From Ceriagrion tenellum (Eukaryota > Arthropoda > Insecta > Odonata > Coenagrionidae): a stretch of 64,000 nt of DNA. A program made the position numbers and the translations under genes. Positions 23,901-34,413 of the stretch are shown piece after piece. The stretch is taken from positions 148,015,200 through 148,079,199 of the forward strand of contig OY720633.1 in the NCBI GenBank assembly GCA_963169105.1. Reading direction: 5' to 3'. Every line of letters begins with the position of its first letter. Within the stretch, counting starts at the first letter, position 1. The notes beneath the pieces were generated by a model, which worked only from the letters and a program-made list of their open reading frames with translations, was not told where the DNA came from and did no database searches.

Positions 23901-24047
23901 ATTAAGTTCTAGGCTCCGACAAATGCGAGCTCCATTGCGGATTTCAAATATTTGCGGTAAACGATATTTTCCTCAGTGTTGCCAGTCTTTGGAGTGTGTA
24001 CTGCTCCTAGAAGTTCCCAAAAATGCCGCATTCTGGCGCGCGAAAAA
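20951..24047. other. Interior of the Tc1-like termini, no coding recognised
   Basis: A GC-richer stretch (21800-22160) and short ORFs (22614-22904 plus, 22679-22864 minus) show no transposase motif. At 23476-23512 a TAATAAATATCCGTT block is duplicated in tandem with a 21-bp offset. Confidence 0.5.
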
Positions 24048-24073
24048 TTTTGCATTAATTTCTTCCGCCACTG
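24048..24073 (-). repeat. Right terminal inverted repeat (Tc1-like)
   Basis: Reverse complement of the left terminus with two differences in 26 bp, followed by TA. Confidence 0.75.
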
Positions 24074-24075
24074 TA

Positions 24076-26432
24076 CATAAGGACTTCGCCCCCCTTTAAG
24101 TTTGTTATCTCTCGTCTAATTCGTTCATCTGTCATCCTGTTCTCTTTGAGTTCAACTGTTCTACCTGCAGCTATCCGCCGATCGTTTTCTCTCCTGCCAT
24201 TTCTGACGGAGTTAAAGATTTCAATTAATTTTTTACTGCTTTAGAAATAATATTTCACATGCTTCCGATCACTGAGTGGTAATGTATGACCACAGATACA
24301 TAAATCACATCTCAGGCATATTGTCAGCAATTTTCTTTCCTATCAGTTCGTCATCTGAAAACACAAATAGTGGAAATGGGTAACGCGAAATAACTTGCAA
24401 GGAACCCAATTCGATATACCGTCGAGCGTTGGTTGACGCTCAGGTACTTGTTGAGACTGTCACTAGTGAAATATTGCTGGGCTCGGCTTGAACTTATTGA
24501 AGTACATATTTGAGCTAGTGTATAATGTCAATAACTAACTATGAATGGTAGTAAACGTCGAGTAACGAAAGGTTGAAGAAACTGAAATACAACGGAAGAC
24601 GTCAGAGGGGATCTTACCGTCGACCCTGTAATGCCACGCTGCAGAGATACTTGCTGTATATTTTTCATGTTGTCAAGGGAGTAAGGAATGGATATTGTTA
24701 GCTATACTTTTCAGGCTCAGCTAAGTTACTGTATTATTATTCCGAGATCCTATTATTCATATTCCATCGTATTGTTTACTTTTATCGTCTTCATTTGCTC
24801 GCTTTACTCAAACGTGATACTTCCTGACATATACTTATCGTATTAATGACAATTAAAATAATTGTTTTTTTGCTTTATGAACGAGGTCTATCAGGTCTCA
24901 GATTAACATGAGTGTACTATTATTGTATATAAAGCTTTAGGTGTTTTCAATTGACCGAATCGATTGCAGGCGATCAAATAATATCAAAGGGATTCTAAGT
25001 AGGAATTTTGGAACATAATGGCCATTTTAGCGATAGTGCTGAATCTGATTAACATACTAATTTCTATAAAAACGCTCAAAATGAAATCACTTATACTCCT
25101 CCCTTGAGAGGGAAGAACCACTACAGCATATGTTGAAATACTGAAAAAACATTGAACGACTTCACTGAAAATATGTGCCAATACTAACCTTTACAAGCGT
25201 TGCAAGAAAATATTCTCAGTATAGCGGAGAAATACATTGCATGTTGGTACTACTTGTGGGATGACATAGCTCTATATTTGGTAAATCCGCATTTTGGTGG
25301 TAGTATTCATGTTTTACAAATCTGCCTTTAATTTTACTTGAATGCCAGTTGCAGAAGATTCCAATGAAACTCCATAATAAGGCCCTAGTATAGCCGTTGC
25401 GCTTAGACAATTTTCTTGAAATAATTTTCAGCTCCTTTACTAAAACAACTCTTTCTCCATTCATTTAAATATCAATTAAGCTGATTTTGGCATAGTAGAT
25501 TTCAATGGAACAAATGTTTAGAAAAAAATTAGCTTTAAATTAGTCATAGAATAATTGAAATATGAGGATTTTGCTTACGTTAGTTGTCTAAGCTATGTGA
25601 AGGCATATACTAAGTGTATTTAGCGAATAATCAGTGAATTTTTACACTGATGGATGCTTTATAGAGAACGCCTAAATTCTATCCCTTCTCTCCATATGTC
25701 GTCTCAGATGCCTTACTGAAAATTAAATTGTTATTATTAGTGTCTTGAAGGGATTTGATTGAAATGTAGGTAAGAGTTTGTATACCGGACAAGTGTTAAG
25801 TCAATCAGGAATGGAAGAGCATTTCATCACGAAGTATGTGTTTAAGTACCTCGCCGCATAATTTATGAATACATGGTGTTTGTTTTAATGCAATACTCGG
25901 AAATCATGGAATTTTATTATTGCCAGAATATCCAACTATAAAGTCAAAAAGCAGTTTAAACTAAACGGCTATAGTTATTGGAGAAATCGTAACTAATGTC
26001 ATTACATTTATTTGAAATAACCATAAATGTAGCCACTTGAAGGAAAAAGGGTCCTGCAGTACATTACATGCATTTGAATTGCGTGCGTGATCTGAAATCA
26101 TATTTACTCTATAAACTTCATTTTAATTTGAATTGTGTCCGTATGAAGTAATTCTCTCATATTTTCTGAATAAGCTGCCTTTGGTCTTGGCCAACGGCTT
26201 TTATCGTAATTTCATAATTCAAGCCTGAGTACGTTGACCGTGATTTGCGTACTCAAATATATTTCCGCTATTTTAATATTTAAGTTGTAGTTATTTTGAC
26301 ACGAATTAAATGAGCTCTCGAATACTTTTTTTGTCACAACACCTTTCTTCCTCATCGTTGCTTAAGCACTCTCTTAAGGTTTAACTCGTGTAAAATGTTG
26401 GTCAATAGCATTGAACAAAATTTATTGACATG
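24076..26432. other. Non-coding AT-rich DNA
   Basis: No supported feature. Confidence 0.6.
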
Positions 26433-26440
26433 CAAATAAC
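26433..26440. repeat. 8-bp target site duplication, left (hAT)
   Basis: CAAATAAC, repeated exactly at 28358-28365 beyond the other end of the element. Confidence 0.9.
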
Positions 26441-27011
26441 CAGAATTGGTGCCGGGCGCGCTCACTCGAGCGTACGCTCATAAGCACGCTCAATTTTTAT
26501 GAGTTTTGCACTTCAGCGCGCTCACTTTTAAGAAATTGAGTTTTAGCGTGAGCGCGCTTCAATTTTATTTAGTTTGAGTTTAAAATGCGGCTAATTATTT
26601 CGCTCATTTCGAAAATTCCCAAAATTGCTCAGAATTCTGGTACATATTCAGATTCAAAATTTTGTGCGGTTCACGCAGGTAAAAATTCTGATTCCCAGTT
26701 TCGGTTTTTCCTCTGCTTCGACCCCTTAGTACTTGGAAAATCCCAACCACGGCAGGGATACTTCGTCAAGGAACCCGAATAGTGGTCTGAGAACAGCCCA
26801 TTTGCCCCCTCCTGTGAATCCTTTTAGCGAGAGGCCTACCAATACTATTGTTTTCGAGTGCTCGTGGCTCCCTATATTTCCACGAATCCCAGTTTTAGGA
26901 ACATTGATAACAAGTGCTTAATTCAAAATTGCCAGTGCTTAATTCAAGCTTGCATACTTCTAATACTCGGTGCTGAGACACACGCTCTCAGTCAGTCGAT
27001 CAGTCGTGACC

Positions 27012-27197
27012 ATGGTGGAGCTGAAGGAGGAATCATCGACCATTGTGAGGGAGTTTCCCTTACCGGTGTATGATTCTCATTTTGAATTAGAACGTGTGAA
27101 CGCATCAGGAAGCTTTGATGTTTCATGTATATTGTGCATTTCAAAGAAATTCTGCGTTTCAAAGTCATCACCAACGAAAATGTTGCGACATATAGAG
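27012..27197 (+). pseudogene. hAT transposase N-terminal exon with BED-like finger
   Basis: An ATG in strong context (GACCATGG) opens a frame of 62 codons, running to a consensus donor GAG|GTAAGT at 27197/27198. The peptide has an acidic start (M-V-E-L-K-E-E-S-S), then a C-x2-C (V-S-C-I-L-C-I) and a downstream L-R-H just before the junction. That is the layout of a BED zinc finger, which binds the transposon ends; the second His would have to come from the next exon. The element supplies the family. It lies about 570 bp inside the left end, the usual place for the transposase start. Confidence 0.6.
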
Positions 27198-27865
27198 GTA
27201 AGTTTGACTTATTATGCGTATTTTTTTGAACTGTAATAATTAAATGACTGTAGATTCAGGGCAGTGATCGCGGAAAAGCCAGATAAAGGCTTTAAAGCCT
27301 AACCTCTTGACTTAGTTTCAGGAAAAACATTTCTTTTATGACGTTAACAACATGCTATTAACCGTTTCGTACTATGGCAGATTAGATCACGCCAATAAAA
27401 TTAATGAAGTAGATTTTAGGACGAATAGGTATTAAATGTCATTTTTTCCATTCGGGACCATAACAGTGATCCTCTTAATGAATAGTGCGAATAGTGGATT
27501 GTAGATTTTCCTGTTTTTATTTCTCCTTTATGTTCTTATTTATGCATAATATTTTAAATCTGTAGTATTAGTCTTGTAACCTTTACATGTCGGCGTGATT
27601 GACGATAGAATGTTTAGGTTCAGTAGATATTTAATTGGCGCGTTGCATGTGTGATACGCTAGTTTTAATTCAGCTTCTGCCGTATAAAATATGCATTCCG
27701 TGTCGAAGCACCCCCTGCCACACACCCTTTGGGTGGCTTGCCGGGTATGACGTAGATGTAGAAAAGTAGTAACTTGTTTCGTTCGGAGAAAGTGAGGGAA
27801 TTTTCCATGCAGTAAGAGAGTTTGTGGAAAGATTAAATAGGTTCAAATTATCATAAATAAAAACT

Positions 27866-28066
27866 TATAAACTAGTATTTCCATTAGATGAAATTAAGAA
27901 AGCATTTATAACATTTAACACCTCGCTAGCTTCAAGTGGTGCTGCAGAGAGGATTTTTAGTGTCGCGAAGACTGTATTAACTATAAAAAGAACTAAAATG
28001 ACAAATGCTTTTGCTCCAAATAATTTTGGAGTGCAATTACTTTTGAAAGTTGATAAAATTATTTGA
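27866..28066 (+). pseudogene. hAT transposase C-terminal dimerisation domain
   Basis: The frame ends in TGA at 28064-28066 and includes ITFNTSLASSGAAERIFSVA, then K-R-T-K-M-T and a leucine-rich end (V-Q-L-L-L-K). This is the conserved C-terminal helix bundle of hAT transposases, in which L-A/P-S-S-x-x-x-E-R-x-F-S is nearly invariant. It sits about 290 bp before the right terminus, as expected. The RNase-H-like catalytic region that should precede it is missing: about 670 bp separate it from the finger exon, too little for the core. A possible acceptor (TTTCCATTAG) ends at 27887. It is a relic within the element at 26441-28357. Confidence 0.85.
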
Positions 28067-28357
28067 AATATGAATTTGTTGCTAGCATAATTTCTTTAAT
28101 TTTAGAGGCAGTGACATTTAAAGTTAACCGACGATCTTAGTGTGTTATTGAACAAAAGAAAAACTTCAATTACAAAACTTAATATTATTTCTTCTCTCTA
28201 ATTATTCAGCTTTTTTGGGTATTGAGCTAGTTTTGAGCTTTGAGTTGAGCGCAGCTCACTTTTTGAAAAGTGAGTTTGAGTTGAGCCGAGCTCGTATTTT
28301 GAAGAATGAGTTTGAGTTGAGCTGAGATCATTTTAAAAATGAGTTTATCCAACTCTG

Positions 28358-28365
28358 CAAATAAC
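28358..28365. repeat. 8-bp target site duplication, right (hAT)
   Basis: CAAATAAC, identical to 26433-26440. Confidence 0.9.
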
Positions 28366-29249
28366 AATGGACTTTAATTATGCATAATATTCAAAGCTAC
28401 AAGCTAAATGAGGATAATGCGTATGTAAAAGTCGTTTAGTGCCCAAATGGAGGTTGTAGTACAAAGTAGCCCAACTGATTTTTAAAATGTGTTTAAATAG
28501 AAGCCATAAAGGCCAAGGTGATATATCCCGTTCGAAATCAACGCTCAGGTTGCCATAGAAGTCTTCTACAGCTGACATTGGAGAAAATAAGAGAAAATTA
28601 AAAAGCGAGTCGCACTATGCAATGTCAAATTCCATCAAGGCTCGGCGGGATCAATATCCCAAGAGGAGTCATCGAAACAGAACCAACCCATGCGTTTAAG
28701 AAATTCATTAAAATGACATGATAATTATACCGTAAGGAAATGTTAACATATTAATTTAGTTTGAGTCGTTTGACAGTCATTGCTTCGGAGATGAATGGAT
28801 TTAAATTACTATTTTTTTTTAAAGCGTATACTTTGGGCTACCAACTCTCCAGCATTCTTCCGCATCATGACACTCAGGGTCTAAAAAAATAGTGTTTACA
28901 TGATATATGATAGATTCGCTGATAGATTACAATTGAACTGAATTTTCTTTCTCTTTTTCGGTATTTAGAGGTTTTTCTTTTCCTTGGGTTTAAGAGGACG
29001 CATCATACTCTTCGGTAAGGAATAGTTCTGTCGAAAATCCACAAGATGGCATTACTCGCACCCGATCGAGGCGTTTTGGCGTCAGGAGTCTCTTACTCCA
29101 GGATAACTCACGCAAAAGGCAAAAGTCGTCGGAAACTTGTAGCAAATTAAATATTTCATCTTACAACTGTGACGGCAGTTACTTAGCATTCTGACAGAAG
29201 AAGGATTGATACATCTCTAATAGTTTAAGACACGTCAATAATAGTTATT

Positions 29250-29281
<32 letters not shown>

Positions 29282-29531
29282 CCCTACATCTTGCCGTTTT
29301 CCCAATGGTTTGATTATGTTCCGGGATAAATTTTTCATATTTCAGATACAAGTCTTTCTTGGCAAAGGTCTATTCTTAATACTATAAAAATTTCAAGTTG
29401 ATAAAGTAAGACTTTACCTGAAAATCTGCGGTCGGAAATCATCACAAATTTGACCAGTCGCGCAGGTCTGATGCGCCGCCTTAAGAGTTGTTCTCCTGCT
29501 TTGTACTTGATTTTAAAAACATGGGTTTATA
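28366..29531. other. Non-coding AT-rich DNA with a TA microsatellite
   Basis: No gene supported. A pure (TA)14 microsatellite lies at 29254-29281. Confidence 0.7.
29254..29281. repeat. (TA)n microsatellite
   Basis: Fourteen uninterrupted TA units. Confidence 0.95.
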
Positions 29532-29539
29532 TGTTGTAT
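29532..29539. repeat. 8-bp target site duplication, left (second hAT)
   Basis: TGTTGTAT, repeated exactly at 31306-31313. Confidence 0.88.
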
Positions 29540-31305
29540 TAGAGATGGGCAACATCGTTCAATACAATGACCGAGTCTTGAATCGGTCGTTCAGTCTAAA
29601 GAATCGATTCTTGGATCTCGTTCTCGTTCAATGTTTTTCATTATAGTGGTTCATCGAAATAAATTTAAATATCTTGGATGAATTCCTTTATTTAATCGGC
29701 CTTTATTAAATTCAATGTAGCATTTAAATCAGTACATGAACAAGTATTAATATAATTTAAACAGCAGTGATTACATATAGGGTGCTTTCGAACGGCGATC
29801 GCCGGCGATAGAGGGCAGTCGCGCAAATCGATCTTGCTTTGTTCGGCTCTCCTCATAGCGGATAGCCGCCGATATCAGCCGATATGACTAAATTCGTACA
29901 TATAATAAATCTATTCCCTTAAACTAGCAATATTATGACATTAAACAGTAGATATAACATGCATTATTTCAAAATTACAGGGTATAAAATATATGTACAG
30001 ATGAGCGTTTCCAGGATTTATGTTAAGAGTTATAATATCATAAATTCATTTTCCGAAAATTTTTATCGCACACAGATGAGACCGCCCTAGTGAGGTGGCC
30101 TCTGAGGCAGGTTTCACTATGCAGAGCTTCTGTAAGCATGTCTTAAAAACTACTGCTGACGAGAAAAAGTATATTTGTTGCTGAAACATGTACGACTTCT
30201 AAAAATGGTGAAAAACCTACAAAAAAGTTAGAGTTATATCACTCGCTATAAAAAATGGTATACACCGCCGAAAATAACCGAGAAATCGAGTCTTTTAATT
30301 ATACACCATCTTTTTGAGTGTCTAAGAAATGCATCGAAGTATATAAAAAATGGAGGACCTAAAATCTGCTAATGCAAGTTTGGGTGGATGAAGTACAGCG
30401 CGTTCATCGAAATATTCGTAGGCTACTGTTCCTGAAAGTTGCGGAAGCATACGCCTAAAATGCAGTGAAAATCTTCTGGAACATTTTTTCAATGCTATTC
30501 TTTTTAAAAAAGTTTCTGATCCGTCATTAATGGAACAAACTCAAAAACGTTAAAAAAATATTTCTGGTAAAATTTATCATTTCGATTAAATATTTGCCTC
30601 AGTAGGTTTGCAGATAAAGGAATTATGAATTGATTTATTCAAAGATCGAGGAAATTTTTTAGAAGTTTGCGAACAAACGCAAACGGACAAGATTTTAATA
30701 GTCAAGAATTCATTATTCCAGCGCGATCACTAATTCCTTGAGTATAATTTGATTCTCAGGCGAGCGACTCCTCAAGGAATCACTGAATCCGAGTCCTCAT
30801 CTGAATCCGAGTCCTCAACTGAATCCGAATCCTAATCTGAATCCGAGTCCTCAACTGAATCTGAATCCTAATCTGAATCCGAGTCCTCAACTGAATCTGA
30901 ATCCGAATCCTAATCTGAATCCGAGTCCTTAACTGAATCTGAATCCTAATCCGAATCTGAATCCTAATCCGAATCTGACTCCTCGAGGACTCATGAGTCC
31001 TCCCTCTCCGCGGGCTCTACGAGAACACAGGTCCCCCTCCCTCAGACTTCAAATTTAAAGAGTGGGGGGACTCGTTTCTTCCTCTCGTTCACTTGATTCT
31101 CTGCTTTGCCGAGTGGTGCGCCCATTTCCATTCCCAAACTCGTGGCCTCGCCTGTCAGTTAGTTCCCATCTTTGCCGGGTGTTGCGCCTATTTTCATTAC
31201 GATTCGTAAGGAACGACGGTTCATTGCCGCGAACGACTCCGTTCGTCAACTCACTTCAAAGAGTCGTTCGAATTGATTCGTTCGTTCGCGACCGACCCAT
31301 CTCTA
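29540..31305. mobile_element. Non-autonomous hAT element, 1.77 kb, with internal minisatellite
   Basis: Starts TAGAGATGGG and ends CCCATCTCTA (perfect 10-bp inverted repeat), flanked by exact 8-bp duplications TGTTGTAT, which identifies the hAT superfamily. Subterminal TTCGTTC/GAACGA and GAGTC/GACTC words recur at both ends (for example CGTTCTCGTTCA near 29618 and GATTCGTTCGTTCGCG near 31275), probable transposase-binding repeats. The interior has no transposase. It contains an 18-bp tandem repeat (30783-30986) and a GC-rich stretch (29800-29880). It belongs to a different hAT family from the neighbour at 26441. The ORFs at 31055-31319 lie in the right subterminal zone and are not genes. Confidence 0.88.
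30783..30986. repeat. 18-bp minisatellite inside the hAT element
   Basis: About eleven units of CTGAATCYGARTCCTMAW, one of them extended to 24 bp. The unit itself is built from a GAATCC/GAGTCC hexamer. Alternating higher-order types (CCTCAA versus CCTAAT endings) suggest growth by unequal exchange. Frames on both strands hit stops in alternate units, so it is not coding. Confidence 0.93.
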
Positions 31306-31313
31306 TGTTGTAT
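31306..31313. repeat. 8-bp target site duplication, right (second hAT)
   Basis: TGTTGTAT, identical to 29532-29539. Confidence 0.88.
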
Positions 31314-34098
31314 ACATAAGGTTTAGAAAGTCTCAGAACTAACTTTAGCTGGGATATATAATTTTTGTTCCTCTGTTAATTGCTACAAGTATTACAGAAT
31401 GCAAAAGTGGCTCAATGTGGCTCATGAATGTGAAAGTCTGTAAACATTTGATAGGCTAGTTTTACTCTGAAAAGATACTGATATTTTCACTGATGTAATG
31501 AAATACATGACCAGTGTCGTCACATGGGGAAAATTATAAGGTGTTTATTAAAGTAGCAAATTATTCATATAAAAAATATTGTTATAGGTTAATTTTTTTG
31601 TCAACGCAGAATACGTAAAAATTTTTTGGTATGTGCTTTAAACACTAGATTATTTAATATCCTACCCATGTTCTCCAGTAGGAAGTTTTGCTAAATATAT
31701 TTTAGACATGCAATATTAAACTCAGGATGAAAACTACATACTTTATATTCTAGACCAAATGGGCTACAATCCGTGCTATACAGTTTGGTTCAACATTTCC
31801 AAATTCCTCTGCTCGAACAAAACTGTTTTGTTAAAACGACCCACTCGTGAAGCACGTGATCACCCCATGAAGGTAATGGACTCTAGTAATTTATATAAAT
31901 GCTTATCTAGGAATAAAGCTGCATCGCTATTAGCCTTGCCATTACGATTTAGGTATTTACGATGTAATTATTAACGCTTAACAATGTCCCTTTTATATGA
32001 CTTGTACTTATTGATATACATATTGTATAAATAAATTATATAACTATAATCTTTAAATATCTATAACCTAATAATTACCTACTGATCACTACAAATTATC
32101 TGATCTTCAATACGTTGTCTGAAATTATGATATCTTCTCCGCAAGTCACAACTCCAACAATAACGGCCTATCAATTACATTAACGACTACATACAACTGC
32201 GCCTCGGAAGTTAAAAATCCGACGTCACAGTTCCGTGGGTACTATATTTCTACGAAGCCATAACACCAAATTTATTGTATTACCTGACTCAATCCTACTA
32301 ATGCCATATAAAATTATCACATTAATTGTCTATACCTTAGGCTTAAATCCATATTCATAAATCACTTGCTCACGACTACCCAAGGTAAGAATAAACGAAC
32401 GAAATACTCATTAAAGAAATAGAGATGCTTTCCAAAGATTTGTGAAAAATACAACGCATTACTTCTGATGAAAACAAAGATTGAGTTTTGAAAAATTTTC
32501 ATCATGAATATCTATGAAACAAATCAGTGGTCAAATGAAAAACTGTACTCTAGATCTCCATGGCAATTAAACCATTTGAAAATATGGCGTATAAACATGT
32601 AATTTCCTTCTATATGTGTCCGGATGAGCATTTATAAAGCGCGTTTTTGGCCACAGTACTTAAGCCAGGAATCTGACAAGATTAAATCGAACAACGACAT
32701 GGATTGATTATGCGTCAGTGGATTTCAGTACAAGTGCGCTCAGTAACACACAAATTAAAATGAATGAAACAACAAATCTCTAAATACTCAAAAAAGTATC
32801 CAATGATACTATAATCTAACTGCGAATGTATCATATATCAATTTAAAATCCGTTATTCCTAATGACTTTCAATCACCTTGTTCCAACTATTCAATTAAAT
32901 GTTAATTCTATTTTATTCGGAAGCATGTCTCCATTGACATGTAAGATTTATACCACCAATGCTTCTCACCATTTTATTTGTGAAATTGGAATTTCAAGTT
33001 AAATCCGTGCAATTCAATGAGCATGCAATTAATTACCAAATTAAATCCATTAAAATGCGTTTGAAAGCGAAACTAAATCCCAAGAGCGAAAAAGTTTGAT
33101 GCATAAAATAAAGAGTACCTGCGCTCTTCCCATTTTTTATTCTTTTCCTGATGTATCTCCACGGACAGATTGTGTTTAAAGTTCTAATGTGATGCATTAA
33201 TTATAAGTAAAAAAAAGTTAACAGCTTATTTTTTTGGAATTTTTGGTATACATACAATCTAAAACCCTCTCTCTCAAGTAGCTTCAAATTGGTAATTAAG
33301 GATTATAAAGGAAGTTATGTCCTAAGGTAACACGGATGCACGATGTCAATCCCTATTTAATGATAATATGAATATATAATCCGAAATCCTTTTGTTCCCC
33401 ATTGATTACCGTCTTATCTAACATCTAGAGTCTGATGGCATTACAAAGTCTAAGCCTGAGTTAATATCAAGTAAGCGTAACAGCTAATTCACTACATTGT
33501 TAGCGATATCCAAGCAGCAAAAACGTACCTTTAGTATCAATCATTGATAAGTACGGTAAAGCTGACCGAGATGAGAAGTCTCCCTTTTAACGTGTTAGGC
33601 CTTCAAGAACGGCTATTTCACCATTGGCAGGTAACTTGTCTCTCTCATTGACTGTTTACATTTACTAACTAAAATTTCACACCTGTCCTGGATAAGTAAA
33701 CCCTATGAAAATGTCAACTGGCAAAAGCGCTTAGAAAATCACCGGAAAAATTAAACCTAGCGCTCTTCGCATTTAGTTTTGACCCAAGCATTGGAGCTAA
33801 CATTCTTCATTTTTCATAATTTTCATTACTTTGGAGATGATTTAAAAGATTCCGTAAAGCCAAAATTCGTTTAAATTGAACACATAATTTCCACGGCCAA
33901 ACGAAAACCAATCTTCCTTTTTATTTTTTACGGCATTTGATCTAGGGTATTGAGTTACAGTGCATAGTCTCCTCAATATTTTATTGAAGAAAATGCAAAG
34001 TGTTTTCTTCGAGTGTTTGGCGTTCTCGTCCCACTTAAGGCCATACGAAATTGTTACGTTTCAGATTTATGCTATGAAATTCAATATGAATCTGCAGA
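31314..34098. other. Non-coding AT-rich DNA
   Basis: No supported feature. Short ORFs (for example 31759-31974) lack motifs. Confidence 0.6.
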
Positions 34099-34413
34099 AT
34101 GGATAATATTATTTGTAAATACATGGATATTTTAAAAATATTTTTTACCGTGCTTCTCATTTATTTCGGCCTCTATCCAAGCACAGTTAAGGACCACCAA
34201 GGGGAAAATAAAGAGCCACTTCAACCATCGAGTAAAAAAAAATTTGCCCCTGATTCATCAACTTTTAAGACACAGAGAAAGTTTCAAATGGAAAATGTCA
34301 CGTGGAAATTAGCGGGACACTGGCCTAACAAAGGAAGAGGCACTGAAGAAAATTTTCAAATTTCCGATGCAACTATGAAGGACGGATTTAGGCCGGGAAG
34401 GGAATTGAAGTAG
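34099..34413 (+). CDS. Hypothetical small secreted protein candidate
   Basis: A 104-codon ORF with an internal Met at codon 9 followed by a typical signal sequence, M-D-I-L-K-I-F-F-T-V-L-L-I-Y-F-G-L-Y. The rest is hydrophilic, Lys/Pro/Ser-rich, with no Cys pairs and no known domain. The shift from hydrophobic start to polar body is what a short secreted peptide precursor would show, but no prohormone cleavage pattern, polyadenylation signal or promoter element stands out. Random AT-rich ORFs can mimic a signal peptide. I do not recognise a family and treat it as a candidate only. Confidence 0.25.
   Translation: MDNIICKYMDILKIFFTVLLIYFGLYPSTVKDHQGENKEPLQPSSKKKFAPDSSTFKTQRKFQMENVTWKLAGHWPNKGRGTEENFQISDATMKDGFRPGRELK

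Larger units (their letters stand above)
20055..24073. mobile_element. Tc1/mariner-like element defined by inverted termini
   Basis: The left end starts CAGTGGCGGAAAAAATTAAC after a TA at 20053-20054. The right end, read inward on the other strand, starts CAGTGGCGGAAGAAATTAAT and is followed on the plus strand by TA at 24074-24075. The outer 26 bp match with two differences; weaker matches, including GAATGCGGC and GGGAAC, extend to about 60 bp. TA target duplication and CAGTGGCGGA-type ends are characteristic of Tc1/mariner transposons. At 4.0 kb it is long for this group, and I could find no DDE transposase in either strand. It may be a non-autonomous element enlarged by later insertions (a SINE head lies inside), or two separate copies in opposite orientation. 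Confidence 0.62.
26441..28357. mobile_element. hAT transposon, internally deleted, 1.9 kb
   Basis: Starts CAGAATTGG and ends CCAACTCTG (reverse complement CAGAGTTGG, one mismatch), flanked by exact 8-bp duplications CAAATAAC. Both the 8-bp duplication and the CAG-type short terminal repeats are diagnostic of the hAT superfamily. Subterminal regions are full of GAGC/GCTC-type motifs: GCGCGCTCAC at the left, and TTGAGTTGAGC and GCTCACTTTT at the right, the usual transposase-binding architecture. Two transposase pieces remain in the plus orientation: a zinc-finger exon near the left and the dimerisation domain near the right. The catalytic core between them is gone, so the copy is non-autonomous. 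The perfect target duplication suggests a fairly recent insertion. Confidence 0.92.

Noticed and set aside
30783..30986. CRISPR-like array or Ser/Asp-repeat protein
   Set aside because: The units are contiguous without spacers, and stops occur in alternate units on both strands.
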